This document shows, in pieces, positions 38,701 through 48,200 of a stretch of 64,000 bases of DNA (within the stretch, counting starts at the first letter, position 1; every line of letters begins with the position of its first letter). The notes below the pieces were generated by a model. It searched no databases, was not told the DNA's origin, and worked only from the letters and a program-made list of their open reading frames with translations. The stretch is from Caprimulgus europaeus (taxonomy: Eukaryota > Chordata > Aves > Caprimulgiformes > Caprimulgidae). The position numbers and the translations under genes are program-made. The stretch is from assembly GCA_907165065.1 (NCBI GenBank), contig OU015532.1:36932339-36996338 (forward strand), given 5' to 3'.

Positions 38701-41700
38701 GTACTGCATAAAGCTGGGTAATTTTATTTCTTTTGCTGAAAGGCACTTCCCTTTTGTCATTCTGCCTGGCAGGTCATTCTTCAGGGCAGGAAGCTTTTTG
38801 CTTCCACAAACTGTCATAGTCTTATTGGTTATTCTCTAACATGACAATTTAGTTCAATGTAATAGCAACACTGAGAAGAATGATCAGAATTGAGGCTGGT
38901 CTTCTAAGATATGCCACTGGTTTCTGTAATTTATATGTTTTTGTCTAGTGTAAGAGAAAGCTATAACAGTGCAGATGGTGTCCATCAGTCAGCTTTGTCA
39001 GAATATGGACACTAGGACAGGTAGATGGAATGGCTGTAATAAGTCTGGAAATCAAAAATGTTGTCTCCAGTTTTGTAGCAATTTGGTTCAACTCTAGACA
39101 GCTGTTAACTAAAAACATACCAGACTTACTTAGAAAGTCTGAAAACAACTTGTTTGATTTTCTTTTCTCTCTAGCCATACTTATTGTTTGTGAAAAAGTC
39201 TAGATACAAATTCCTGTGAACCAAAGCTCAGGACAAATGTACTTTCCAACCCGTGGGGCTCTGTCTTGATTGCAGAGAACATGATCTGTGCAGGTTTTGG
39301 TCTCATCATGACAAACAGGATTAGACCTTCAAGAACTTTGAACCTGCATGGAGCTCTGTGAATAGTACTGCAATCTCAGCAAGGTTTTGGTGTCTCATTT
39401 TAAGTCAGCCTGTGTCATGATGTTCTTTGCAATCTGCATGTCCATTAGGAAGCATATTGAAATCTTGTTTCATGCAGTCCATTGACTGACAGGTCACTGT
39501 TGCCCAGATGGTCTGCATGGTTAATTGTGAAAACAGAAAGACAAGATTCTGTCTCTGGAAGTTCTGCAGGACAAGTTTGGATGTAGTAAGTAATGTATCT
39601 AATGAATGAGATTCAGGCTTTTGTAATGAAATTGCTTGCTCAGGATAGGTATATTAACATTCAGGCTTAGTGTTTCTGTTTTTAAACCAAATAAAAATGA
39701 TTTAAAAGAATTTTTCTAAAATAAATTTAACATTTTGGATTTTAATGAAAGGGGCTTAAATAAAAAGTGTTGAGATAACCAGTAAGCTGTGCTCAGAGGT
39801 ATCATCCACTAGGTGCCACTCTTCTCAAGCTAGAGACGGTGGGATATGCCTGCTTAAAATACAAACAATTAAGTATTCTCTGTTATTAAAAAATAAAATC
39901 TTCATTGCGGGGAAAAAAAATTACAGTGCTCAGATTGTAACTATGAATTCCTAAATTAAATTCTTGGCTCATTTATTTAAGGATGTAGATAAAATTGCCT
40001 TGTGTTCAGAGAGATGGAACTTCTTTCCACTGACTTCCAAAGAGTTTGCAGGCAGCCAGCATTTCTAAAACATATAGCATTTAGTGTCTTCAATCATTTT
40101 AGGGAAAAAAAAAAAAACCTAATTTAACTGAAAATGTTGGCTTCTCATCAGTAAATTTAGGTTTGCATTTGTGCAAGAGGTTTTATTCAAAGCATGGTTT
40201 CTGAATATTAATGTGTTTTCACAACAAATAATAAATATCCAGCTTCCTCTGACTTCTTTTGGTGTTATCACCAGTTATCTGATACACTTCCTTAGTCTAC
40301 CCTGATAATAAACAGTAGTATGCTTAACAATTGTAACTCAAGGTTTTGAGGGGGTCATGAATTTGCTAATAAGGTAATGGAGAGCATTTAATCATGGAAT
40401 CCCACAGTCAGTTTTATCAGTGAAAAAGCCTCTCAAACTGTTCAGTCATTTCATTCTATCAAGTCATGCCGGTTGCACCTGTGCTATCTGAATGGATGGA
40501 TATTCAGTTGTAGCTGCCTGGCAGATGGAGCCTCAGTCTGACATAAGGCTGATGTTTTATTTTTTTTTTTGCTATGCTCTAAAAAGTATATTTTCTTAAG
40601 ATTTTATAAGCCCTTTTTGCAAAGAGGTAACTGGCACAATACAAATAGTTTCACTGAAAAGTCTCCCATACAAATGACCTTCTTCTTGTATTTGAGGAGA
40701 GACTATCCATGAAAAGATTTTCACTTTGGCAGGCATACTTTCCATACATTTGCTGCTTTTATAAGTGCTTGAAATCGAATTGGGCTCTCTTCTTTTTAGT
40801 TCTGCTTCCACGTTAGCTGGATCTTGTAATGGACCTGTTTGTTATCAACTTGTTAAATTTCTGTGGTGGCACAAAGTCCACTTTATGATTTTACTGCAAG
40901 ATAAAGGTGGAAGGGAAACTGGTTTGAGCTGGAGAGTACACTTGTTTAAATTAAAATATTTAGATATAATAATTACAGTAGGAGAATGCTTGGCCATGTA
41001 ACTTCTTGTACAAAACTCCAAGAACTTTGCATTCAGTAACTATAAACTGCAGTTTCCTTCTGCAGGAGATATGCTGTTTCCTTGTGTGCAGATGCATTAT
41101 GTCTTCCCCTGTGTATCACTGGGAAGAAAACCTAACTGTTCTGACTTCCAGCATTTCAGTCTGCCTGCTAAAGTGTGCTTCTCCTTTGATAAAGATTTCC
41201 AGTGTTACTTAGTATCTGCTTATCATTCAGAGGTTTGCTTTGTTTGCTTGGTGAATGCTTGATGCCTTATTATCCCACATCATTCCGTTTTTTGCAGTGT
41301 TATGCCTTCTGTTTTTTTGACAGGTTGCTTGAGATAGCAGGAAACAGATTCCCTACTTACTTTGACTCGGATGAAAAGCTGTTCTGCATGACCCGTAGCA
41401 TTCACCTGTATCGAGAACTGACCTGTGGCAGTGTACTGAAGAGGTGTGCTCTTCTCCAGAGTTTATAAATAAAGACCATATATTGTTTATGACAATATTT
41501 GTTTTATATCAAGGTTTTATGAAGAGTAATTAATTTATTTGAGGCCTTTTCATGTTAATAACAGCATGGCCTCCAATGAAGTAAAATTGACTTTAGAGTC
41601 ACACAGAATTACAGAATGGTGGGGCTTGGAAGGGACCTGTGGAGATCATCTAGTTCAACCTCCATGCTGAAGCAGGTTTAGCTAGAGCAGGTTGCACAGG

Positions 41701-44578
41701 ATTGTGTCCAGGTGGGTTTTGAACATCTCCACAAGGCTGGAGAAGGAGACTCCACAACCTCTCTGGTCACCCTCAAAGTAAAGTTGTTTTTTCTCTTGTT
41801 CAGATGGAACCTCCTGTGTTCCAGTTTGTGCCCACTGCCTCTTGTCCTATTGCTGGGCACCACTGAAAAGGGTCTGGCCCCATCTTCTTGACACCTGCAC
41901 TTTAGATATTTATAAGTATTGATAAAGATTCCCTCTCAGTCTTCTCTTCTCTAGGCTAAACAGACCCAGCTCTCTCCACCTTTCCTCATAAGAGAGATGC
42001 TCCAATCCCCTCATCATCTTTGTAGCCCCCTGCTGAACTCTCTCCAGTAGTTCCTGGTTTTTCTTGAACTGGGGAGCCTGCAACTGGACAGGCTCCCCAG
42101 TTCTGGCCTCACCAGGGCAGAGTAGAAGGTGAGGATCACCTCCCTTGACCTGCTGGGCACGCTCTTCTTGATGCACCCCAGGATACCATTGGCCTTCTTG
42201 GCCACAAGGGCACATTGCTAGCTCATGGTTAACTTGTTGTCCACCAGTACTCCCAGGTCCTTCTCTGCAGGGCTGCTTTCCAGCAGGCCAGTCCCTGTAC
42301 TAACCTATACTGGTGTGTGGGATTATTCCTTCCCAGGTGCAGGACTCTACACTTGCCTTTGTTGAACTTCATTAGGTTCCTCTTCATTCAACTCTCCAGC
42401 CTATCTAGATCTTGCTGAATGGCAGCACAGCCTTCCGGTCTATCAGCCTCTCCTCCCAGTTTTGTAAGATCAGCAGACTTGCTGAGGGTACACTCTGTGC
42501 CTTCACCTAGGTCACTGATAAATACATTGAACAAGAATGGACCCAGTACTTCCCCTGGGCAGCAGTGCTAGCTACAGGCTTCCAACTAGACTCTGTGCTG
42601 CTCATCACAACCCTCTGAGCTCTGCTGTTCAGCCAGTTCTCAATCCACATCACTGTCCACTCGTCTGACCCACACTTCCTGAGCTTACTTATGAGGATGT
42701 TATGGGAAACAGTGTCAAAAGCCTTGCTGAAGTTGAGGTAGACAACCACTGCTCTTCCCTCATCTGCCCAGCCAGTCATGCCATCATAGAAGGTGATCAG
42801 ATTGGTCAAGCATGGTTTTCCCCTTGGTGAATGCATGTTGACTGGAAGAGGGTAGGTTGAGATTAGACATTAGGAAGAAATTCTTCACTCTGAGGGTGGT
42901 CAGACACTGGAACAGGTTGTCCAGAGAAGCTGTGGATGCCCCCTCCCTGGGAGTGTTCAAGGTCAGGTTGTTCAGTAACTCTGCCTTCTCTGTATCCTCT
43001 GTCACCAGGGCACCCACCTCATTCAGCTGCGGGCCCACATTTTGCCTGGTCTTCCTTTTGCTATTGATGTACTTGAAGAAGCTCTTGTTGTCCTTGACAT
43101 GCCTTTGACATCCCTAGCTAGATTTAATTCTAAGTGAGCCTTAGCCTTCCTCATTGCATCCTTGTGTACTCTGACAACATCCCTATATTCCTCCCAAGTC
43201 TCTTTTCCCACATCCTGTAAAATTCTTTCTTCCATTTGAATTTTTCCAGAAGATCCTTGCTCATCCATGCAGGCCTCCTGCCTCCTGTGCTTGATTTCTT
43301 GCTCATAGAAATGCACTGATCTTGAGCTTGGAGAAAGTGGTGCCTAAATATTAACCAGCTCTCTTGGACCCCCTTACTTTCTAGAGCCCTAACCCACAGG
43401 ATTCTTCCAAGCAGGTCTTTGAAGAGGCTAAAGTTAGCTCTCCTGAAGCTCCACCATTGTAATCCTACTTACTGCCCTGCTTCTTTCACACAGGATTGTG
43501 ACATTGCCCTTCTCATTTCATAGCATGGGACTAATCCAGTTGATAGTCTTCCAACTTCTGATAGACAATTTCTATATGTTCTGATCTCTGTAAGCTTTGA
43601 AAGGGCAGTGTTCATGTGACAGATCTTGTCTTGGATTGTGCAGAGACCATAGTATAAGAGTTATGTTTTTCCATGAAATAGGAGTTTGCTCCTCCCCAGC
43701 ACAGTTTACTTTCAGGAAGACTGGGACCCCTCCAGCAGTGGGAGGGAGGAATTGTTTAACAGTCATCAGCCTGAAAGCTGTTGTTGGCAGTGCTGTATTG
43801 TCATGTTGTTACCTTATGTTAATTTGTGAGCACATTTTACAATGAAAAAGAATTAAGTTATATTTTAGCATCTTCTTGTGTATTTTATGTTAGTGGGAGA
43901 ATTATTCTAAGAATACTTTCTTCTTCTAGTGTGGCTTTGTCAGAGAACAGCTAGTAGCATGTTATCCATGGATTAGGTTTGGCATGCTATCTTTGGAGGT
44001 ATGTGGAAACAGATGAGACCTGCATATATAGACACCAAGGATTCTGTTGTTGGCAATGGGACACTGCTACTGTGAGCAAAAAGGCAGTTTCATTGTCCTT
44101 ATAACTTGCTGTCTCATTCAGGGGCTGTACAGCATAGTGTTGCTAACCAGAGGTTCTTCCAAACCTATTTTAGAGAGGTCCTGCCTTGGATTATGTGGCC
44201 CACTGGAGCCTCAGATTCCTTTCCAAATCTATTCAATACGTGCAGATGTTCGTGGAGGTGGTGTGTGAGGTGGAAAAAGAGGGACTGACTTTCAGCTTTT
44301 TAAAGTAAACCTTTTATTTAAAATTTTTCAGGGTTATGAAATGGTCCTGTTGTGTAAATATTATCAATGACTGCAGTTTTTTGTTATTTTTTAGGATTAT
44401 GTCTTTGGAAGAAGAAATTATTTCAAAGAAAGTTAAACTCATAATAATTGACTCTGTTGCTTCAGTTGTCAGAAAGGAGTTTGACACAAAACTCCAAGGC
44501 AATCTGGCAGAGAGAAGTAACTTTTTGGCTAGAGGAGCATCAATGTTGAAATATTTGGCAGAGGAGTTCTCAATACCG
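23622..44578 (+). CDS. RAD51B: RAD51B (RAD51 paralog B), first six coding exons; 3' part outside window
   Basis: Six coding exons at 23622-23705, 24516-24629, 28791-28907, 36274-36410, 41324-41443 and 44395-44578 join in frame to 756 nt, or 252 codons, without a stop. The protein starts [20 protein letters not shown] and ends at SIP; it follows human RAD51B residue by residue with no length change that I can detect. Residues 1-75 form the N-terminal helical domain, and the RecA-fold ATPase core follows. Walker A is SPPGCGKT at 108-115 (Lys114, Thr115) and Walker B is LIIID at 206-210. The protein acts in the nucleus in the BCDX2 complex with RAD51C, RAD51D and XRCC2, helping RAD51 load on single-stranded DNA in homologous recombination. 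Intron phases are 0, 0, 0, 2, 2, 0. The remaining roughly 100 residues, starting with the VILTNQ-type strand, are not in the window. The odd points are Ser108 where Gly is expected and a weak donor after the fifth coding exon. Confidence 0.96.
23706..24515 (+). other. RAD51B intron after the first coding exon
   Basis: An 810-bp GT-AG intron. A G-rich stretch (about 23741-23784) with GGGG, GGG, GGGGG and GGG runs sits close to the donor. Nothing else is recognised. Confidence 0.85.
24516..24629 (+). CDS. RAD51B: RAD51B second coding exon (residues 29-66)
   Basis: The acceptor TTTCAG ends at 24515. The exon encodes 38 residues beginning [15 protein letters not shown] and ending CAPEMQT; the human protein has [15 protein letters not shown] at this point. 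The donor GTAAGT begins at 24630, phase 0. At 114 nt the exon is frame-neutral. It belongs to the N-terminal helical domain. Confidence 0.95.
25230..25253. repeat. Poly(A) run of 24
   Basis: This is an uninterrupted A run. No retrotransposed gene or SINE is recognisable just upstream, so I treat it as simple sequence. Confidence 0.9.
26318..26351. repeat. Short tandem duplication, 14-base unit
   Basis: CATCTACAAGGTTT occurs at 26318-26331 and again at 26338-26351, giving a 20-base period. It is a small local duplication of unknown meaning. Confidence 0.8.
27066..27985 (+). mobile_element. CR1 LINE fragment with internal deletion, in RAD51B intron
   Basis: The element reads as CR1 reverse transcriptase ([33 protein letters not shown]). 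It then jumps from the EGIECTL segment straight to the [14 protein letters not shown] segment, so roughly 150 bases including the catalytic FADD box are deleted near 27278. It continues through the 3' part ([29 protein letters not shown]) and ends with the CR1 tail GATCTTGAAGGTCTTTTCC and ATTCAATGATT. It belongs to a different CR1 subfamily from the copy at 12 kb, judged by the 3' end. It lies in sense orientation to RAD51B. Confidence 0.94.
28791..28907 (+). CDS. RAD51B: RAD51B third coding exon (residues 67-105)
   Basis: A long T/C tract ending TTTTGTAG precedes 28791. The 39 residues start AYEMRLRK and end [11 protein letters not shown], covering the linker and the first strand of the ATPase core just before Walker A. 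The donor GTAAAT begins at 28908, phase 0. The segment [11 protein letters not shown] is the least conserved part compared with human (AYGIKAQRSAD), as expected for a linker. Confidence 0.95.
30045..30071. repeat. Near-perfect 27-base palindrome (13-base arms)
   Basis: TCTACTGTGGCAA and its exact reverse complement TTGCCACAGTAGA are separated by a single A. It is too short for a miRNA precursor and matches no transposon end that I know. Confidence 0.9.
31510..31635. repeat. Direct repeats flanking the CR1 fragment (target-site duplication)
   Basis: TTCTGCAAGCAGT at 31510-31522 and 31623-31635 are identical over 13 bases and abut the CR1 piece on both sides. The first few bases of the right copy (TTCT) could also belong to the ATTCT tail, so the true duplication is 9 to 13 bases. 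Confidence 0.85.
31523..31622 (+). mobile_element. Very short CR1 3' fragment with 13-bp target-site duplication
   Basis: The stretch carries the CR1 3' signature GGGGTTGGACTAGGTGACCT, then AGAGGTCCCTTCCTACCTCAA, and ends in ATTCT-type tail repeats. It is flanked by the direct repeat TTCTGCAAGCAGT at 31510-31522 and 31623-31635. Only about 100 bases of the LINE were inserted. Confidence 0.9.
32126..32765. repeat. 5-bp target-site duplication of the solo LTR
   Basis: AGTCT is present directly before base 32131 and directly after base 32760. A single match of this length arises by chance about once in a thousand, but its position exactly at the TG...CA ends makes it convincing. Confidence 0.8.
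32131..32760 (-). mobile_element. Solo LTR of an avian endogenous retrovirus, ERVL-like, antisense in RAD51B intron
   Basis: On the minus strand the element begins TGTCCTGGTTTTAGCTG, a start I recognise from a common avian LTR, and ends AGTGAAACTATCACA, so it is bounded by TG and CA with imperfect inverted ends. The direct repeat AGTCT flanks it at 32126-32130 and 32761-32765. A 5-bp duplication fits ERVL-type integrases. It contains an AATAAA on its own strand, derived from the TTTATT near 32549, and an AT-rich simple stretch near 32280-32340. No gag, pol or env sequence adjoins it, so this is a solo LTR left by recombination between two LTRs. The family name is uncertain. Confidence 0.85.
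33914..33930. repeat. Poly(T) run of 17
   Basis: This is an uninterrupted T run followed by CCCC within a RAD51B intron. It resembles a polypyrimidine tract, but the AG that follows does not lead into a recognised exon. Confidence 0.9.
36274..36410 (+). CDS. RAD51B: RAD51B fourth coding exon (residues 106-151), Walker A
   Basis: A T-rich tract ending TTCTTCCAG precedes 36274. The exon encodes [16 protein letters not shown] and onward to [11 protein letters not shown], the most conserved ATPase segment. The Walker A lysine and threonine (114, 115) are present, but the first motif position is Ser (AGC), where human has Gly. The donor GTAAGA begins at 36411, phase 2 (AG, then G in the next exon, gives Arg151). 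Confidence 0.95.
36411..41323 (+). other. RAD51B intron after the fourth coding exon
   Basis: A GT-AG intron of about 4.9 kb in phase 2. It contains one old CR1 copy (37937-38440); otherwise there is only AT-rich DNA with no recognised feature. Confidence 0.85.
37937..38440 (+). mobile_element. Old, diverged CR1 LINE 3' fragment
   Basis: The order of segments is that of a CR1 3' region: a CAGTTTTGGGC-like segment, then GAGAAGGACATGG, the GGCTTGCTCAGCCTAGAGGA segment, the GGTTGCCCAGAGAGTC segment, and the tail with TCTTTCTAACCTGAATTTTC and short TTCTGTAATCCTGT repeats. Many substitutions and indels make this older than the other copies, and the edges are approximate. Confidence 0.8.
41324..41443 (+). 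CDS. RAD51B: RAD51B fifth coding exon (residues 151-190)
   Basis: The acceptor TTTTTTTGACAG ends at 41323. The exon encodes [13 protein letters not shown] through [12 protein letters not shown], matching the human LVEIAESRFPRYF to LYRELTCDEVLQ stretch. Both ends are phase 2 and the length is 120 nt, so skipping it would keep the frame. The donor GTGTGC at 41444 is weak. The frame stays open past the donor for several codons before a stop. Confidence 0.93.
42067..42102. repeat. Inverted repeat with 14-base arms inside the CR1
   Basis: AACTGGGGAGCCTG at 42067-42080 and its exact reverse complement at 42089-42102 are separated by 8 bases. It lies in the 3' part of the antisense CR1. Confidence 0.9.
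42840..42975 (+). mobile_element. Oppositely oriented CR1 3' fragment inside the antisense CR1
   Basis: This segment reads on the plus strand as a CR1 3' segment (AGACATTAGGAAGAAATTCT, CACTGGAACAGGTTG, GATGCCCCCTCCCTGG) and closely resembles 12848-12976 of the copy at 12 kb. It is not a simple insertion, because sequence of the host element is absent between its two sides. Confidence 0.88.
44395..44578 (+). CDS. RAD51B: RAD51B sixth coding exon (residues 191-252), Walker B
   Basis: The acceptor TTATTTTTTAG ends at 44394. The exon encodes [20 protein letters not shown] through SVVRKEFD to EEFSIP. LIIID is Walker B, with Asp210. The donor GTAAGT begins at 44579, phase 0. The human protein continues VILTNQ in the next exon, which is not found in the window. 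Confidence 0.95.
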
Positions 44579-44770
44579 GTAAGTTCTTCCTCCTTTCCTA
44601 AGTTTTTGCCTTACAGGATCAAGTAATAAAATCTGAGAAGAGGGAAAATGACAGGAAGATGAAAACCAGAAAAAGCTTCTAGCCTGAATCTTCAAGCAGG
44701 TACCAGTTGGACTGGAGTTTGGCAATGGGGGAACAGTAACTGCTCTGTTTGGTGTTCTTTGTTCTGTTGG

Positions 44771-44795
44771 TTTTTTTGTTTGTTTGTTTGTTTTT
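44771..44795. repeat. (TTTG)n simple repeat
   Basis: Four TTTG-type units lie between T runs, about 190 bases after the sixth coding exon. It is simple sequence. Confidence 0.85.
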
Positions 44796-45250
44796 AATTT
44801 AATGTTATTATTTTTTATTTAGGACTACAAACAAGAGTGTACAAGATTCTCCAGCTGTGTTTTGGTCCTTTGTTTTCTATTTTTTTTTCTTAAATCTTAT
44901 ATTTTATATTGCTGCCATTAAATATTGCTTACCCTGATGGTTCCCTTCTAATGCAATGCTTATTCTGACTAGTGTGTACTCTGACTAGGTGAAGATCTTT
45001 TTCTGTGTCCATCCCTTCTACTCAAATTTATAGAATCTCCAAAGGCCTTATGCTCTGGAGCAACATAAATTCCTTTTGCCACAGATACCATATGCTAATA
45101 AATGCAGAAAGGAGGGTAACAGCTCAGCAACTCTGTGGGCTTGCCCATAAAATACAAAGGACAACGTGGACACTCAGTGCAGGAACTGAATGGAACTGAT
45201 TGAGAAGTGCTTTAGAAGCTGCATAAATGTGTATATGTGTGTTCTTTCAT

Positions 45251-45275
45251 TATATGATCCATGGAGGATCATATA
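45251..45275. repeat. Inverted repeat with 10-base arms
   Basis: TATATGATCC at 45251-45260 and GGATCATATA at 45266-45275 are perfect complements around a 5-base spacer. Confidence 0.85.
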
Positions 45276-48200
45276 CTCAGAAGATGTAATTGAGACTCAA
45301 CTCTTGGAAGTATTTCCTGGTGTGGGTAACCTACTTGTCACTCCAGTGTAAGAGAGAAACTGTGCCAATAATTTGAGTACAACTAGTGAGGCCTTTCCCA
45401 TCTGATGCTCCTGAGGTCACAGCAATTGTTATACTAGAAATGTACATGTCAGAGGTGTGGAACTAGCTGTGTTAAGAGGAATGGATTTTCTTCTGCCATG
45501 TAATTTCTAAAGAGTTTTGATGGAGAAGATGAAACCTTGTGAAGTGCCGTTAAAGTTAAGGTACAAAAGATAGCGTCCTAGTTAGTGGACCCAGTAATGT
45601 TTATAGTGGTTTAAAAAGGCACTGACATTTTAAAGTAATCATGCACACTAATATGTTGGAAAAATATATCCAGTCCTTTGAAAAAGGGGAGAAGTTTTGT
45701 AGGAATATACTATTTTTCTCCATTTCTTCTCCTTTAGACAGCCCCTGCTCCCCCTTCCACCTTCATTAAAATGTTGAAGCTGAGCTGTACTGGAGCTTCT
45801 GACAGTTCAGGCTGCTGCCCTGCCTACAGTCAGAGAGACAGTGTTGATATTCACAAAAGTCTCAGAGTTGGACAATAAGAAGTAGCCTAAGATTGTGATC
45901 CTAATTCAGCCTACATAAGAAGAAGATAAAGCTCAAACATCTAAAGGTTTCCATTACGTTAAAGCTAATGTGTTTGCTTGGAGACAGTTGTGATACCTGG
46001 TGTACTGGTCTGTCCTTGTTTCTCACTGTGAACACTTTGGTAAGGAGTTCTGGGACTTTGGGCAGGAACTTGTGCTTTGGTCACAGCTCTATCTTTTTGT
46101 TGGTCCATGAGTTATCTTACTTTTTGTTTAAAATCTTTAAAGATCAGTGTAATCACAAGTAATTACACAGATTGAAGGCTTGTATATTTTTAAGGAAGGC
46201 ACATACTGATTATGTTTATCAATTTATTCAATGGAAATCCAATTGTATTTTCATTTATCATCATCTTTAACACACATTTTGTTACAAAATAAAGTGTAGT
46301 AACTCCTATTAGTTAAGAATTCTAGAAAGACCTTGGCTAGAGATTTGGGTTCTTGCAAACAAGGCTGTGTATGAGTAACATGCAAAATCCAACATTAGAG
46401 TGTGTTGTGCGTCTGTGAATGTTGGTGCATACTAGAGATAAGTCTGCTATTGCATGCCTTGCATTAACCTCTGCTACTTGAGGTTACAGAGAATCCAAGG
46501 TTCTCGTTGTAAATAACTGTGTTGTTTATTTCAGATGTTTTTACTTACCTAGAAAATCATAAATATAAATTTGGGACTAAAAAAAATATTAGTAAGGCTG
46601 CAAAGTGATTTAGATGACTAATAAACTGGACACACAAAACAATATGTAACACATTTCATGGCAGAGTGCAACTAAATACTGAGTTGAGCAACAAATAGGG
46701 GGACTCAAGATTTGGAATTGATGGCTGGTTGGAGTTGAACTTGGAAGTCAGTCCTTTTGGCTGCAGCTAAAAGGTCTGGTGAAAAACTTTGTGTAGTTGA
46801 GCAAAGGAATAAGGAGGTTGTGTGTTATCTATTTAGCTGTAACTGTTATTGGAGCAGTACATCTGGGAGGATGATGAAAAATCAGCTTCCAGAGAGTAGC
46901 CTTGAAAATCACTGGGAGAAGGGGAGAGCGGTCTTAGTGATTTAAGACTAAGGTGCTTACTTGGTTTGGCTTAGCTAAGGAAATGTTAAAGGTCTCTTCA
47001 TTAGTCAGTGTGTACCTACTAGAGGAAGAGGTATTTGATAAAAGCAAGCTTCTCTTCAGCTGACAAAGGTATACCAGAGTTCTGTGGTTGGAAGCTGGAT
47101 TAAGCAAGATCAGACTTCAAATAAGGGATGTGTTCTTACTGGACTAATTAATGGTTGGAATGCATTACTAAACACAAATAGCTTCTTGTCACTGAGCATT
47201 TTTAAATGGGCTTTTTTTTTCACTTTTCCTAAAAAGGAAATGGGTTCAAATAGGGTTAAATTTGGGGAAACCATGTACTACCATGTTGTGCCAGAGTTCA
47301 AATGAGTTGAACACAATTCTTTCTGTTGGTGTTATAAACACTCTAGCTGTTTCTAATTGTGTGTTCATGGTGTCAGAATATAGAGTTTGATGTGCAAAAG
47401 GGACTAGCATTCCTAACTTTCACCAAGCTCAAGGGAAGCTGTTTCAAACCAAAGTAGCTCTATATGGTATAATGAGTCTGGAAACAAGCTGACCTTAACT
47501 GCCTCAAAACTGATGGTCATTGTTCAGTGACCTCTCTGCACCTCTATTTTCAGTTTGTAAAATGGGAATAACAGAACTGTCAGTTGTGAGGATGCTGTGA
47601 GAATAGGGTCATTATTGTTGAGCAAGCACTCAGACTGTGTCCATGAACAATGTATAGATGCTCACTGGAAAGTAACACTTGCCACCCTCAGTGTAAAATT
47701 TAAATTATGTGCAGTAAATGAAACCTTAATCCAGCTTTTGAGATGAGAAATAAAAATAATAAACATAATTAATTGAGTGGCACCATCTTGGCCACTGAAT
47801 GAAGCAAGTGAAAGTGTTGTGTGATTGTAAATGTTTGCTTGACTTAATGATTTTTTTTTTTGGTTGGTAAACTACAAAGAAACACAAAGCTCTTTTTTCT
47901 TATATATGGATGTTAGTAAAACAAAAGTTATTTCTCAAAGTGAAATATGATGCCTGATTTCCTTTTTTGATTCCTTCTTCCACCTAACTTAGCAGTAAGC
48001 CTGGTTCCACCCTAGCTTTCTTAAATGATGCCAGGGTATTGGATTTGGATTGCTTCTGGTCTATTGACAGGCCACCTGGCAGCTGTAGTGATGTCTGAAC
48101 AGCCACTGAAGCTTTTTCCTCCATGGAGCACTATGTAGCAGGCTCCCTTTTCCCCTTCCCTGCACACAACTGTGACCAAAACCTACTTATTTTTATGCCA

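Larger units (their letters stand above)
41599..43500 (-). mobile_element. Long CR1 LINE, antisense to RAD51B, interrupted in the middle
   Basis: On the minus strand the element runs from about 43500 down to 41599. The upstream part reads as the region between endonuclease and reverse transcriptase ([13 protein letters not shown], then [17 protein letters not shown]). The next part is reverse transcriptase ([35 protein letters not shown]). After it come the 3' segment and the CR1 tail near 41599-41660. The motif A aspartate is lost (YLNFSKAFD where YLDFSKAFD is expected) and the later catalytic region is scrambled, so the copy is inactive. It is interrupted at 42840-42975 by a plus-strand CR1 piece, and the fingers part of the reverse transcriptase is missing at that point. 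Confidence 0.93.
41444..44394 (+). other. RAD51B intron after the fifth coding exon
   Basis: An intron of about 3 kb in phase 2, beginning with a weak GTGTGC donor. About two thirds of it is an antisense CR1 element (41599-43500). Confidence 0.85.

Noticed and set aside
47770..47815. LSG-like codons resembling the start of the missing RAD51B exon (THLSGALASQ in human)
   Set aside because: Only three residues match, in-frame stops lie on both sides, and there is no acceptor at the right place.
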